64,000 bases of DNA from Providencia manganoxydans (GCF_016618195.1 NZ_CP067099.1:3596001-3660000), one strand, 5' to 3'. Positions 1 to 10,624 are shown, counted from the stretch's first letter. The notes: generated from the letters alone by a model not told the origin. Translations and numbers: made by a program.

Positions 1-44
1 ACGATAATAAAACCGTGTCGACATTTTGTCGTCAATAAGCGATA

Positions 45-78
45 AAAACAAAAAAGCCACTTCTTTCAAAGTGGCTTA
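45..78 (-). terminator. intrinsic terminator of the Ile2 tRNA
   Basis: On the minus strand AAGCCACTT pairs with AAGTGGCTT across a short loop and is followed by a T-rich run (TTTTTTGTTTTT). It lies about 25 bases past the tRNA 3' end, as expected for a single-gene tRNA transcript. Confidence 0.8.
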
Positions 79-103
79 ATATGCTGATTTAACAGCTAAA
101 ATT

Positions 104-180
104 TGGTGGCCCCTGCTGGACTTGAACCAGCGACCAATCGATTATGAGTCGACTGCTCTAACCAACTGAGCTAAGGGGCC
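104..180 (-). tRNA. ileX: tRNA-Ile2 (CAU anticodon)
   Basis: The minus strand gives a full 77-nt tRNA with an encoded CCA end. The acceptor stem GGCCCCT pairs with AGGGGCC, the T loop reads GGTTCAAGTCC and the anticodon loop is CTCATAA with anticodon CAT. The sequence is nearly that of E. coli ileX/ileY, whose C34 is converted to lysidine by TilS so that it reads AUA. Elongator and initiator Met tRNAs have different acceptor stems. Nearness to fadH/sstT/alx also recalls the E. coli ileX neighbourhood. Confidence 0.93.
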
Positions 181-192
181 AAAGTGGGAGCG

Positions 193-221
193 ATTATACG
201 TGCTGTTTTATCTCAGGTCTA
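193..221 (-). promoter_or_regulatory. promoter of the Ile2 tRNA
   Basis: On the minus strand TAGACC and a perfect TATAAT (193-198) are separated by 17 bases. A GC-rich discriminator (CGCTCCC) follows, typical of stable-RNA promoters under stringent control. The mature tRNA begins 13 bases after the -10 box. Confidence 0.6.
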
Positions 222-286
222 GTCTTTCCAAACTGTATGGCGATTTTCTATCCAATCACTTACACAGCCTTATCGTTCAGCAAGAT

Positions 287-333
287 AGCATCATCAAAAA
301 CTATTATTCATAATGAAATAATGATGCTTTTTT
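287..333 (+). terminator. terminator-like hairpin with no obvious gene before it
   Basis: AGCATCAT (287-294) pairs with ATGATGCT (321-328), followed by six T on the plus strand. The loop is long (26 nt) and could fold further. No plus-strand gene precedes it, so it may end a short unannotated RNA or act as an attenuator for the gene at 541. The rest of 181-540 is AT-rich without a recognisable gene. Confidence 0.35.
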
Positions 334-540
334 CTTGCTGTATTTGCGTTTATAAGAGACTTTTCCAACATATATTTACAGTAAATAATTTATAAAAAAT
401 GAAATATTCCTGATAAAGCCCCAACAGAATCTGTTTTATAGTTTAAACATCGAAACAGCATAATTAATTGATATAAAACAATAATATTTATCTACATTAG
501 GTGAGTATGTAGGTAGATGATTAACAACAGGATCTTAACG

Positions 541-1611
541 ATGAAAAAAGTACGTGCTGTTCAATACGGTTGTGGAAAAATGGGCAAGTTCTTGATCCGT
601 TACCTACAAGAACATGGCGCTGAAGTCGTAGCGGCTTTTGATATCAATGAGGCGGTTATTGGCAAAGATATTGGTGAAATATCGGGTACTGAGTTAACAG
701 GAGTTAAAGTTCAGCCCTTGAATGAAGCCGAAGCAACATTATCTCGTTTAAAACCTGACGTCGGCGTTATCGCAACGTTGAGTACCATGGCTGACTTAAA
801 TGACGCATTTTCCCTCTTTGCTCGCCTAGGCATCAATGCGATTTCGACTGGCGAAGAAGCCCTTTATCCATGGAATTCATCACCTGAAATAACTAAAGAA
901 CTCGATCAACTGGCAAAAACGACTAATTGTACCCTAGCAGGCAGTGGTTATCCAGATATGTACTGGGGGGTACTGATTGATACCTTGGCCGGCTCTATGC
1001 ATAAGCTAACCAAGATCAAAGGCTCTAGCTGCTACAACGTTGAAGATTATGGGATAGCACTCGCAAAAGGCCACGGTGCTGGATTAACTGTGACTGAGTT
1101 TAATCAGCAAATTGGTAACTATAATGATCTTCCTTATGCAGAGATCTCACAAAAAATAGAAAGTGGCGAATATGCTCCACCTTATATGTGGACACAAAAC
1201 GGTTGGTTAGCTAGCCGTTTAGGGCTGACTATAACCAATCAAACTCAGCGTTGTGTTCCTCAAATTGCTACCGAAGATATCTATTCAGATACCTTAAAAA
1301 TGACGGTTAAAAAAGGTGATGTCTTAGGTTTATCTGCGCTTGTGATCACCGAAACTGCTGAAGGCATAACCTTAGAAACAGAATGCATTGGAAAAATATT
1401 AACGGCAAATGAGTGTGATAAAAATAGTTGGCAATTTATTGGTGAGCCAAATACAGCCATTGAAGTGAATAACCCAGCAACGGTCGAATTGACCTGTGCT
1501 AATCTGGTTAATCGCATACCTGCACTGATCAAAAGCCCTGCGGGCTTCATTACAACAGAGAAAATGCCAAATAATGTCTTTATGACTAAACCAATGCACG
1601 AATACTTATAA
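541..1611 (+). CDS. 2,4-diaminopentanoate dehydrogenase-like NAD(P)-dependent amino acid dehydrogenase
   Basis: The 356-residue product has an N-terminal Rossmann motif (QYGCGKMGKF) and the dihydrodipicolinate-reductase-like architecture of clostridial 2,4-diaminopentanoate dehydrogenase. Motifs I recall from that family are present in order: STGEEALYPW near residue 108, an AGSGYPDMYW segment, YNVEDYGIALAKGHGAGLTV, and a C-terminal NRIPALIKSPAGFIT. In ornithine fermentation the clostridial enzyme oxidises and deaminates 2,4-diaminopentanoate to 2-amino-4-oxopentanoate. None of the other ornithine-fermentation genes is nearby, so the physiological substrate here is uncertain. I chose ATG 541 over the in-frame ATG at 517 because AGGA lies at proper spacing before 541 and the Rossmann strand follows directly. 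The gene stands alone and ends in a hairpin shared with the convergent acetyltransferase gene. Confidence 0.75.
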   Translation: MKKVRAVQYGCGKMGKFLIRYLQEHGAEVVAAFDINEAVIGKDIGEISGTELTGVKVQPLNEAEATLSRLKPDVGVIATLSTMADLNDAFSLFARLGINAISTGEEALYPWNSSPEITKELDQLAKTTNCTLAGSGYPDMYWGVLIDTLAGSMHKLTKIKGSSCYNVEDYGIALAKGHGAGLTVTEFNQQIGNYNDLPYAEISQKIESGEYAPPYMWTQNGWLASRLGLTITNQTQRCVPQIATEDIYSDTLKMTVKKGDVLGLSALVITETAEGITLETECIGKILTANECDKNSWQFIGEPNTAIEVNNPATVELTCANLVNRIPALIKSPAGFITTEKMPNNVFMTKPMHEYL

Positions 1612-1624
1612 CAGCATAAGTACA

Positions 1625-1650
1625 TGGAGCGCATTAGAAGATGTGCTCCA
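1625..1650. terminator. hairpin between convergent genes
   Basis: TGGAGCGCAT pairs with ATGTGCTCCA (one mismatch) around a 6-nt loop, centred between two converging stop codons. It lacks a clear T run on either side, so it may be a weak or Rho-assisted terminator. Confidence 0.5.
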
Positions 1651-1656
1651 TAATCA

Positions 1657-2253
1657 CTACCGTGGTTTAACCATTTGCCACTCTAAATGGCGTTTGATCG
1701 ACGGCCATTCGGACAAGATAATGCTATAAACACAGGTATCGCGTAGTTCTCCCGTCCGTGTATAAACATGGCTTCTTAAAATACCATCGAGTTTTGCCCC
1801 CAAACGCTCAATCGCTTTACGGCTTTGCTGATTCAAAAAATGAGTTCTAAGCTCCACGGCAACACAAGCTAGAGATTCAAAGGCATATTGCAATAATAAA
1901 AATTTTGCCTCGGTGTTAATGGCTGTACGTTGAACTTCTCGGCTATACCATGTCGCCCCAATTTCAACCCTACGAGTCTCATGATCGACTTTATTATAAG
2001 CCGTCATACCTACAGGGTTGCCTGTTGTTTTATCTATCACAACAAATGGCAGCATTTCTTGTTTTTGATAAAGTCCGAGCCGCCTATCAACATCTTTACT
2101 GACATTTTCAGGCTCAGGCACCGAGGTATACCATAAATTGTGTAGACCATCGCGTTGTATAATATGGGAAAATTGCTGGTCATATTGATGAGATAATAGC
2201 TCAAGTCGTACAAATTTCCCTTCAAGTTCAATCACCTGACATATATTTTTCAT
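1657..2253 (-). CDS. GNAT-family N-acetyltransferase (RimJ/RimL-like)
   Basis: The 198-residue protein looks like the RimJ/RimL branch of GNAT acyltransferases (COG1670). It opens with LEGKFVRLELLSHQYDQQF, has a central strand with the conserved GMTAYNKVDHETRRVEIGATWY, and ends with the family pattern NQQSRKAIERLGAKLDGILR, where Asn and the following helix contact acetyl-CoA. These enzymes transfer acetyl from acetyl-CoA to an amine, often a protein N-terminus or a small amino compound. The substrate cannot be read from sequence. It is monocistronic and converges with the dehydrogenase gene upstream in the window. Confidence 0.82.
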   Translation of the reverse strand: MKNICQVIELEGKFVRLELLSHQYDQQFSHIIQRDGLHNLWYTSVPEPENVSKDVDRRLGLYQKQEMLPFVVIDKTTGNPVGMTAYNKVDHETRRVEIGATWYSREVQRTAINTEAKFLLLQYAFESLACVAVELRTHFLNQQSRKAIERLGAKLDGILRSHVYTRTGELRDTCVYSIILSEWPSIKRHLEWQMVKPR

Positions 2254-2439
2254 GGTTTACCTCTATATTGAACGCTCTGACTATTTCTACAGGTGAATTG
2301 TGACAGAAGTATAAAATAATATGTAATTATCATTGACGCTAACTATATACAAATAAAACACATGATAAATATCACATTTTTTTAACATATTTTTCTATTA
2401 ACCATTTTATTGAGCTACAGTTAACTCCTCTGACCTGTC

Positions 2440-2567
2440 ATACTCGTCATTCTTCAAGTTGCAGCGCTTTGCGTTAAGGTATGGTGACTACGTTCACTCG
2501 CACGAGTCACATTTCCTAGCGGCTCGTTCACTTGTCGCCTAGCTGCGCCTCGAATTATTTAGAGTAG
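2440..2567 (-). repeat. ERIC-like element, enlarged form
   Basis: The ends match the ERIC/IRU family: TACTCGTCATTCTTCAAGTTGCAG at one end and CGAATTATTTAGAGTA at the other, in reverse orientation. The right arm carries the extra block CTTTGCGTTAAGGTATGG seen in several other copies here. It lies 26 bases before the fadH start codon, so it may fall in the fadH leader. Confidence 0.88.
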
Positions 2568-2572
2568 AATAA

Positions 2573-4615
<2,043 letters not shown>

Positions 4616-4650
4616 GGTTATAAGGTGTTCGCCACCGATACCAAGCACAA

Positions 4651-4695
4651 CACCCTATATTAAGATAGGGTGCAGCTAACATCTCGCTGCACCCT
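4651..4695. terminator. overlapping hairpins between convergent fadH and sstT
   Basis: AGGGTGCAGC (4667-4676) pairs perfectly with GCTGCACCCT (4686-4695). An alternative hairpin, CACCCTAT/ATAGGGTG at 4651-4672, uses the same strand, so the two exclude each other. The 3' flank is A/T-rich on the plus strand. It probably stops transcription from both sides. Confidence 0.65.
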
Positions 4696-4732
4696 AAATT
4701 ATTTAGAAATAAAAGTGGGTTTATTTCATCAT

Positions 4733-5989
4733 TCACGGATCTTTCTGTGAAAATTGAGCTTCTGGATCAATTAACTTTTCATCTTCAGACAAACAAACCG
4801 CGGCGGTAAATAATACGTCAGTTGATGAATTAAGTGCAGTTTCTGCGGAATCCTGTAACACACCAATCATCACTCCTACCGCGACCACTTGCATAGCAAT
4901 TTCATTGGAAATACCAAACATATTACAAGCCAATGGGATCAACAATAATGAGCCTCCAGCAACACCAGATGCCCCACAAGCACACACCGCGGCGACTATG
5001 CTCAGCAATAATGCCGTTGGAATATCAACAGGGATACCTAATGTATGTACGGCTGCTAATGTCAGCACTGTAATCGTAACCGCAGCCCCACCCATGTTAA
5101 TGGTTGCACCTAATGGAATCGAAACTGAATAAGTGTCTTCATGAAGGTTCATACGGCGACACATTCCCATATTTACTGGAATATTGGCTGCCGAACTGCG
5201 GGTAAAGAAGGCGGTAACACCGCTCTCACGTAGACAAGCAAAAACCAGCGGATAAGGGTTACGTTTAATTTTCCAGTAAACAATGATTGGGTTAACAATC
5301 AGCGCTACGACCAACATACAACCAATCAATACAGCCAATACATGGAAGTAGCCTTTTAGAGTAGCAAACCCTGTAGTCGCAATGGTCGACGCAACCAGTC
5401 CGAAAATACCAAGAGGTGCTAAACGGATCACCACTCTTACTAGCTGAGTGACGCTTTCTGAGAAGTCTTGGATCATACTCTTAGTTGCGTCACTTGCGTG
5501 GCGTAAAGCAATCCCTAAACCGATTGCCCAAGCAAGAATACCAATATAGTTACCTTTGATCAGTGCATCGACTGGATTAGCAAAAATATTGATTAATAAA
5601 CCCTTAAGCACTTCAGCAATATTACTTGGAGGCGTAAGTTGAGTATCACCAACGGCTAAAACAAGGTTTGATGGAAATAAAAAGGATCCCATTACCGCAA
5701 CCAATGCGGCAAAGAAGGTACCTAATATATACAATACTAAGATTGGACGAATACTAGTTTTTTGCCCTTTACGGTGATTAGCAATCGATGCCATAACCAG
5801 TACCCAAACTAAGACTGGCGCAACCGCTTTTAACGCACTAACAAATAAATCCCCCAACAGTGCAACGTTTTTTGCTCCTGTTGGCCATAACCATGCCAAT
5901 AAAATACCCGCAATTAAACCAACAAGTATTTGTTTAACTAAACTGCCTCTTGTTACGGCCTGCCATAACCCCATTCTGTTCGTTTCCAT
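4733..5989 (-). CDS. sstT: serine/threonine:Na+ symporter
   Basis: SstT imports L-serine and L-threonine with sodium. The 418-residue inner-membrane protein belongs to the dicarboxylate/amino acid:cation symporter (DAACS) family. It has about eight hydrophobic segments, a serine-rich re-entrant loop ([20 protein letters not shown]), the conserved [20 protein letters not shown] helix and a second hairpin, [22 protein letters not shown]. The length and these motifs agree with E. coli SstT (414 residues). It is single and flanked by terminators. Its position between fadH and alx matches E. coli. In E. coli the mRNA is repressed by GcvB; I did not verify a pairing site here. Confidence 0.95.
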   Translation of the reverse strand: METNRMGLWQAVTRGSLVKQILVGLIAGILLAWLWPTGAKNVALLGDLFVSALKAVAPVLVWVLVMASIANHRKGQKTSIRPILVLYILGTFFAALVAVMGSFLFPSNLVLAVGDTQLTPPSNIAEVLKGLLINIFANPVDALIKGNYIGILAWAIGLGIALRHASDATKSMIQDFSESVTQLVRVVIRLAPLGIFGLVASTIATTGFATLKGYFHVLAVLIGCMLVVALIVNPIIVYWKIKRNPYPLVFACLRESGVTAFFTRSSAANIPVNMGMCRRMNLHEDTYSVSIPLGATINMGGAAVTITVLTLAAVHTLGIPVDIPTALLLSIVAAVCACGASGVAGGSLLLIPLACNMFGISNEIAMQVVAVGVMIGVLQDSAETALNSSTDVLFTAAVCLSEDEKLIDPEAQFSQKDP

Positions 5990-6210
5990 AGAAGACCCAT
6001 ATATTATTTATCATTATTAGGAATAAAATGTGCTTGCCTTGTCAGTATAAGGAATAATTGTCTTCTGAAAAGGCTATTAGTTTAAATATAGACAATAATT
6101 TATTTGTTTTAACAATATATTTACATATCTGTGATCTTAACTGTATTTTGTTTCTTATAGTAGGATAGGGGATGATAAAATGTATGATGGTTTTCAATCA
6201 ATTAAATAAA

Positions 6211-6240
6211 AAAAGCACTCATACTAATTATGAGTGCTTT
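6211..6240 (-). terminator. intrinsic terminator of alx
   Basis: AAAGCACTCATA pairs with TATGAGTGCTTT. On the minus strand the stem is followed by TTTTTTTATTTAATT, a good U tract, 23 bases past the alx stop codon. Confidence 0.85.
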
Positions 6241-6262
6241 AATTTTAAATTGATGTTAAATG

Positions 6263-7222
6263 TTAATAATGAGAGGCGTTTCGTTTATTGACGATCGTAT
6301 TGATAATCAAAGTAATCACTAAAATGGCAGCCACCACACCAAGCGAAATCGCGGTTGGAATATGGTAAACATCCATTAATAGCATCTTGACGCCAATAAA
6401 GGTTAAAATCACCGCTAATCCATACTTAAGCATACTGAATTTTTCAGCAACACCGGCGAGCAAGAAGTACATTGCACGCAGACCCAAAATCGCAAATAGA
6501 TTTGATGTGAGTACAATAAATGGGTCAGTCGTGACAGCAAAAATTGCAGGGATGCTATCAACAGCAAATATAACGTCACTAATTTCAACTAAGATCAGTA
6601 CTAAAATCAACGGTGTTGCAAATAACACACCATTGCGTTTGATAAAAAACTTCTCGCCATGCAACTCATCGGTCATACGTAAATGTGAACGTACCCATTT
6701 GACTAATGGCTTATCATTAATGGGGGAATCGTCTTCTTTGGCAAACGCCATTTTAAGTCCGGTAAACAACAGAAACAGGCCAAATAGGTATAGGATCCAG
6801 CTAAATTGGGTGACTAGCCAACTACCCGCAAAGATCATAATCGTACGCAGTACGATGGCACCGAGCACGCCATAGACCAATACTCTTCTTTGTAGGTTAG
6901 CAGGGATCGCAAAGTAGCCGAACAACATTAACCACACAAATACATTATCAACCGCAAGTGCTTTTTCTAGTAGATAACCCGTTAAAAATGCCATTGTTTG
7001 GCTATTCGCAAATTCAGCGCTAACAGTGTCGTTGAGATACCACCAGAACCCACCAGCAAAGATCAGTGATAAAGTGACCCAAAGAATACTCCAAGCCGCA
7101 GCTTGTTTCATCGACATCGCTTGTCCTTTGTGCTTACCTTGCCAAAACAAATCGACAAGCAACATGAACAAGATTATGGCCGCAAAACTACCCCATAAAA
7201 CAGGATTACCCACAGAGTGCAT
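6263..7222 (-). CDS. alx: Alx, TerC-family membrane protein, alkali/Mn-responsive
   Basis: The 319-residue polytopic inner-membrane protein (about nine hydrophobic segments) belongs to the TerC family. Conserved acidic intramembrane motifs are present: [12 protein letters not shown] near residue 87 and [16 protein letters not shown] near residue 210, thought to take part in metal handling. E. coli Alx is linked to manganese homeostasis and is induced at high pH and by Mn. The upstream 250 bases on the same strand hold a complete yybP-ykoY riboswitch with a terminator just before the ribosome site, which strongly supports the assignment. The start ATG 7222 follows AAGGAAATCAT. Confidence 0.93.
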   Translation of the reverse strand: MHSVGNPVLWGSFAAIILFMLLVDLFWQGKHKGQAMSMKQAAAWSILWVTLSLIFAGGFWWYLNDTVSAEFANSQTMAFLTGYLLEKALAVDNVFVWLMLFGYFAIPANLQRRVLVYGVLGAIVLRTIMIFAGSWLVTQFSWILYLFGLFLLFTGLKMAFAKEDDSPINDKPLVKWVRSHLRMTDELHGEKFFIKRNGVLFATPLILVLILVEISDVIFAVDSIPAIFAVTTDPFIVLTSNLFAILGLRAMYFLLAGVAEKFSMLKYGLAVILTFIGVKMLLMDVYHIPTAISLGVVAAILVITLIINTIVNKRNASHY

Positions 7223-7246
7223 ATGATTTCCTTAAAAAACAAAAAA

Positions 7247-7274
7247 CGGCTGACATCTCAGAAGACGCCAGCCG
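7247..7274 (-). terminator. riboswitch-controlled terminator in the alx leader
   Basis: On the minus strand CGGCTGGCGTC pairs with a matching arm ending in CAGCCG, followed by TTTTTTGTTTTTT and then the alx ribosome site AAGGAA. It lies between the riboswitch and the start codon, as an expression platform should. Confidence 0.85.
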
Positions 7275-7320
7275 CTTTAAACTGTTTGAACCTAAAGTGA
7301 CCACTTTTTGGTTATAAACA

Positions 7321-7457
7321 ACGTGCAAACCTCGCCTTCTGGCAAGGTCTCACTTACAACACAAAAGCCCTAGGATCAGGAAATTGTGGTGCTCGGCTAC
7401 CGGGCGCAATGTGTGCACCGTAATGACGATAAACCGACAAGAAGAAGTTACTCCCCT
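7321..7457 (-). promoter_or_regulatory. yybP-ykoY (PRE) manganese/pH riboswitch of alx
   Basis: On the minus strand the leader starts with GGGGAGTAAC and carries the diagnostic block GTAAGTGAGACCTTGCCAGA followed by AGGCGAGGTTTG, nearly the same as the E. coli alx PRE element. The class binds Mn2+. In alx, folding during transcription also responds to alkaline pH. Ligand binding would favour readthrough of the terminator at 7247-7274. The bases between this element and yqjA (7458-7843) should hold the two divergent promoters and contain no gene I can see. Confidence 0.9.
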
Positions 7458-7843
7458 TTGCTATAACGAGTAAGATAGGGTAATTAGTCCTAAAATGCAA
7501 TCATTAGCCTTCAATATTTCAATAAATTTTTTGAGGAAATGATCCATAATGAAAAAACACTTTTTTATCATTTTTAGCTTAAAAACTACTGATAGTATCT
7601 ATTTTGACGTCACTTACCGCACGAAAGACAATTTGTTCATAGGATCCCTTCAATGAAAAACTTAAATGAATTCTAAAAATAGAGTAAGAATTTACTGTTT
7701 AGTTATTTTCGCTTTTGTTAAAGTGGGCATGCTTTAAACTAACAGCCTGAGGGAACATGACTTTTCACTTAGGTATTCGCATAATCCATGTCTCCCTGCT
7801 CAACAATAAGATTGTTGCTGTTATTGCCGTTTAGGAAACATTA

Positions 7844-8506
7844 ATGGAATTAGTTAAAGAACTATTTTTTGCCCTTTGGCATCAAGACTATGCAACCCTA
7901 TCCAATCCTGCGTTGGTCTGGGCGATTTACTTTATGTTATTTGCAATTCTTTTTCTTGAGAATGGGGTTCTCCCTGCCGCATTCCTACCAGGTGACAGTT
8001 TACTGATCCTTGTTGGTGTTCTCATTGCAAAAGGTACACTGAGTTACCCATTGACGATTGTTATTTTGACAGCTGGCGCAAGTCTAGGGTGCTGGGTTGG
8101 CTATATTCAAGGACGATGGCTGGGTAATACTAAGTTGGTAAAAGGTTGGTTAGCACACCTCCCTGAACACTACCACCAACGCGCTTACGGCCTGTTTCAT
8201 CGTCATGGCCTAGCAGCACTATTGATAGGTCGTTTCTTAGCTTTTGTTAGGACATTATTACCGACAATCGCAGGGCTCGCAGGCCTACAAAATGGTCGTT
8301 TTCAAGTGTTTAATTGGCTAAGTGGCCTACTTTGGGTGCTGATCCTAACTGCAATTGGTTTTGGCTTTGGTAAAAGCCCGATATTTCTGCAATATGAACA
8401 CCACATTATGAATGTGCTGATGTTGATCCCTGTAGGACTATTGATCCTTGGTCTTATCGGCAGTATCGCAGTGGTCGTCAAGAAAAAGCTATCAACCAAG
8501 AAATAA
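7844..8506 (+). CDS. yqjA: DedA-family membrane protein YqjA
   Basis: This 220-residue inner-membrane protein has the DedA/SNARE-associated fold: an N-terminal re-entrant region with the acidic motif [18 protein letters not shown] (about 38-55), then [30 protein letters not shown] with the essential arginines and the FxRxxxP signature (about 124-155), and two C-terminal helices. DedA proteins support proton-motive-force homeostasis, drug and alkaline tolerance, and are now linked to lipid carrier recycling. The position beside alx and before yqjDEKF matches E. coli. The usual E. coli followers mzrA and yqjC are absent; a terminator comes directly after the stop. Confidence 0.93.
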   Translation: MELVKELFFALWHQDYATLSNPALVWAIYFMLFAILFLENGVLPAAFLPGDSLLILVGVLIAKGTLSYPLTIVILTAGASLGCWVGYIQGRWLGNTKLVKGWLAHLPEHYHQRAYGLFHRHGLAALLIGRFLAFVRTLLPTIAGLAGLQNGRFQVFNWLSGLLWVLILTAIGFGFGKSPIFLQYEHHIMNVLMLIPVGLLILGLIGSIAVVVKKKLSTKK

Positions 8507-8517
8507 GTTCACTATTA

Positions 8518-8543
8518 AGCGAGAGGGCAATCCACCTCTCGCT
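8518..8543 (+). terminator. intrinsic terminator of yqjA
   Basis: AGCGAGAGG pairs with CCTCTCGCT around an 8-nt loop, followed by TTATCTTTG on the plus strand, 11 bases past the yqjA stop. Confidence 0.75.
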
Positions 8544-8730
8544 TTATCTTTGATTTATTGCCAACCCTTAGCCCCCCTTTAGCGATAACAATTTACTAAC
8601 AAAAATTTCACAACATTTCTTCTTATTTAAAATTAAATACGCTTTTACATTAATTTAATCAATAAATAGGCAATCATTCATTGCACTTATAGCAAAAATA
8701 GTTATTGTTAAGACTGGCATTATATTTTTC

Positions 8731-8803
8731 TATACTCTAATCATTTGAAGTACAGGTAAACGACAAGTGAACAAACCTGCAACTTAAAGTATGACGAGTA
8801 TAT
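8731..8803 (+). repeat. ERIC-like element, internally deleted (about 73 bp)
   Basis: It keeps both termini (TATACTCTAATCATTTGAAG and CTTAAAGTATGACGAGTATA) but lacks the central third. The arms ACAGGT and ACCTGC remain able to pair. It sits about 30 bases before yqjD, probably in its promoter or leader region. Confidence 0.82.
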
Positions 8804-8832
8804 TGATTAATTAACTTATCGGAGGCTCCACC

Positions 8833-9138
8833 ATGTCATCGAACCATTCATCAGAAGAACTACGCGCAGAACTCAAAGCACTGGCAGACTCTTTAGAAGC
8901 GATGCTCAACGATACCGGAAACAAATCAAAAGAAGAAATAGAGAGCCTAAAACATAAAGCACAAGATGCCCTGTCATCTTCACGCGCTAAACTCAGCCAA
9001 GCTGGTGAAAAAATCACTGAGCAAACCAAAGAAATTGCCGGTCGTGCAGATAATTATGTTCGCGAAAACCCATGGACAGGTATCGGTATTGGTGCAGCTG
9101 TTGGCGTTGTTCTCGGCGTATTGCTCGCTAAACGTTAA
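8833..9138 (+). CDS. yqjD: ElaB/YqjD/DUF883 membrane-anchored ribosome-binding protein
   Basis: This 101-residue protein has a long charged amphipathic helix (about 5-75, rich in Lys, Glu, Ala and Ser) and one C-terminal transmembrane helix (WTGIGIGAAVGVVLGVLLA) ending in KR, the standard DUF883 layout. E. coli YqjD is a stationary-phase protein that holds ribosomes at the inner membrane through this C-terminal anchor and slows growth when overproduced. A consensus ribosome site GGAGG lies before ATG 8833. It heads a tight yqjD-yqjE-yqjK operon ending at 9851-9882. Confidence 0.92.
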   Translation: MSSNHSSEELRAELKALADSLEAMLNDTGNKSKEEIESLKHKAQDALSSSRAKLSQAGEKITEQTKEIAGRADNYVRENPWTGIGIGAAVGVVLGVLLAKR

Positions 9139-9143
9139 TTCAT

Positions 9144-9548
9144 ATGGAACAACAAGAGCGTCAAGGCCCCGGTAAAGGGGTCCTAGCTACCTTGCAGCGC
9201 ATTGCTGGCATCGCAGTACAAATGGTAGAAACCCGCATTCAATTAATTGCGGTTGAGTTAGAGGAAGAAAAAACCACCCTAATTCAACTTATTTTAATGG
9301 CGGGTATCACTCTACTATTTACCGCCTTTGGATTAATGTGTCTGCTTGGTCTGATCTTTTGGTCAGTTGATCCTATTTATCGCTATCAAGCTCTAGCGAT
9401 TACCACGGGTGTTCTTATTTTGTTAGCCATTATTGGGGCTATTTGGACACTCAAAAAAGCGAAACAGTCGACTTTACTTGGTGCAACCCGCGAACAATTA
9501 AAGAAGGACTCAAAAGCTTTGGTAGGATCAGATAATGAACAAAAGTAA
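9144..9548 (+). CDS. yqjE: YqjE, DUF1469/phage-holin-like membrane protein
   Basis: The 134-residue protein has two hydrophobic helices in the middle (about 47-70 and 82-104) flanked by charged, mostly helical ends, as in the YqjE/DUF1469 family. The family is annotated as holin-like on membrane topology only; its role is unknown. It begins 5 bases after yqjD stops and overlaps yqjK by 14 bases, so the three are probably translated together. Confidence 0.88.
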   Translation: MEQQERQGPGKGVLATLQRIAGIAVQMVETRIQLIAVELEEEKTTLIQLILMAGITLLFTAFGLMCLLGLIFWSVDPIYRYQALAITTGVLILLAIIGAIWTLKKAKQSTLLGATREQLKKDSKALVGSDNEQK

Positions 9549-9834
9549 ACGCCAATTGCTAGTCGAAAAAAAACAGCACCTGATCGACAAAATTGATCAA
9601 CAACGTACTGCGTTATCTGCCGCTTCTGATGACTGGTTACAAGTCACTGAGCCTTATGATCGCACATGGAAAGTTATCGTCACTTTTAGGCCAATTTTTA
9701 TGGCGGCTGCGGGTTTACTGTCTATCTATACCATTAAGCGCCCAAAGCGAATTTTTTCTTTAGGCAAAAAAGCGCTCGCTACTTGGGGTGTCATCCGTAC
9801 TATCCGGGGCGCTGTCAATTCTAATCAGAAATAA
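9535..9834 (+). CDS. yqjK: YqjK-family protein
   Basis: This 99-residue basic protein has an N-terminal charged helix (KSKRQLLVEKKQHLIDKIDQQR), a middle hydrophobic stretch (PIFMAAAGLLSIYTI, about 53-67) and a basic tail. These features and its place after yqjE identify the YqjK family, of unknown function. The start overlaps the last 14 bases of yqjE; a GGATC stretch inside yqjE may serve as the ribosome site. Confidence 0.85.
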   Translation: MNKSKRQLLVEKKQHLIDKIDQQRTALSAASDDWLQVTEPYDRTWKVIVTFRPIFMAAAGLLSIYTIKRPKRIFSLGKKALATWGVIRTIRGAVNSNQK

Positions 9835-9850
9835 TCTCTCCCTTTAAAAA

Positions 9851-9882
9851 AACCTGAGGCGACTTAAGTGATCGCCTCAGGT
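9851..9882 (+). terminator. intrinsic terminator of yqjDEK
   Basis: AACCTGAGGCGA pairs perfectly with TCGCCTCAGGTT (12 bp), followed by TTATTCG. It lies 17 bases past the yqjK stop. Confidence 0.88.
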
Positions 9883-10077
9883 TTTATTCGTTCAAAACCC
9901 ATACTTCAAATTTTTTGTCCATCTTTGTTAATATCCTTTGCTTTTTATTGAACTAATAAATAATTACTATACGTACATCAAATGATTTCTAATCATTTAG
10001 TGCTAAAAACAACGTTATATAGTGACAAATATTGAATTTATTAGACATTTGCTGACCAAGTTAGCTGGAGAATCTTA

Positions 10078-10473
10078 ATGAAAAATTTAGAAAATGGTGT
10101 TTTATTACTTGCTCGTATTATGATGCCAATTCTGTTTATTGTTGCTGGGTATGGCAAATTAGGTGACGCTTATGAAGGCACCCAACAATATATGCAAGCA
10201 ATGGGTGTTCCAGGGTTTTTATTACCTTTAACTATTTTATTAGAACTGGGTGGTGGACTAGCCGTTCTGTTTGGTTTCCTAACACGAACAGTGGCTATTT
10301 TCACGGCTGGGTTTACTGTTTTAACCGCTCTGCTGTTCCATATTGATTTTAGCGTTGGACCAAATAGCTTGATGTTTATGAAGAATATGACGATTGCGGG
10401 AGGTTACTTACTCCTTGCTGTGACTGGCCCAGGGAAATTCAGTATCGACTATTTATTAAACAAAAAATGGTAA
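10078..10473 (+). CDS. yqjF: DoxX-family quinol oxidase-like membrane protein YqjF
   Basis: The 131-residue protein has four hydrophobic helices and the DoxX-family motifs FIVAGYGKL (about 20-28) and LLELGGGLAVLFGFLTRTVA (about 58-77). E. coli yqjF is activated by the LysR regulator YhaJ in response to dinitrotoluene breakdown products and related aromatics. The yhaJ gene lies immediately downstream here on the opposite strand. The 240-base gap before yqjF is AT-rich and probably holds its YhaJ-controlled promoter, which I could not mark precisely. Confidence 0.92.
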   Translation: MKNLENGVLLLARIMMPILFIVAGYGKLGDAYEGTQQYMQAMGVPGFLLPLTILLELGGGLAVLFGFLTRTVAIFTAGFTVLTALLFHIDFSVGPNSLMFMKNMTIAGGYLLLAVTGPGKFSIDYLLNKKW

Positions 10474-10496
10474 TACAATCATCATTATGCCCTCTT

Positions 10497-10575
10497 ATAC
10501 TCTAACTAATTCAAGGGAAAGCATAATTCGGCAAGCTAATTGCCACCCCCTGTAATTTGCAGTATGACGCAATAT
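10497..10575 (+). repeat. degenerate ERIC-like element
   Basis: The termini are recognisable (ATACTCTAACTAATTCAAGG and TTTGCAGTATGACGCAATAT), but the interior is short and diverged. It lies between the yqjF stop and its terminator. Confidence 0.6.
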
Positions 10576-10589
10576 TCATCCTAGCCATT

Positions 10590-10624
10590 GCCCCCAATAC
10601 TCTGTCCGGTTTGGGGGCTTTTTT
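10590..10624 (+). terminator. intrinsic terminator of yqjF
   Basis: GCCCCCAA pairs with TTGGGGGC around a 13-nt loop, then a run of six T on the plus strand. It stands just before the convergent yhaJ stop codon. Confidence 0.85.
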
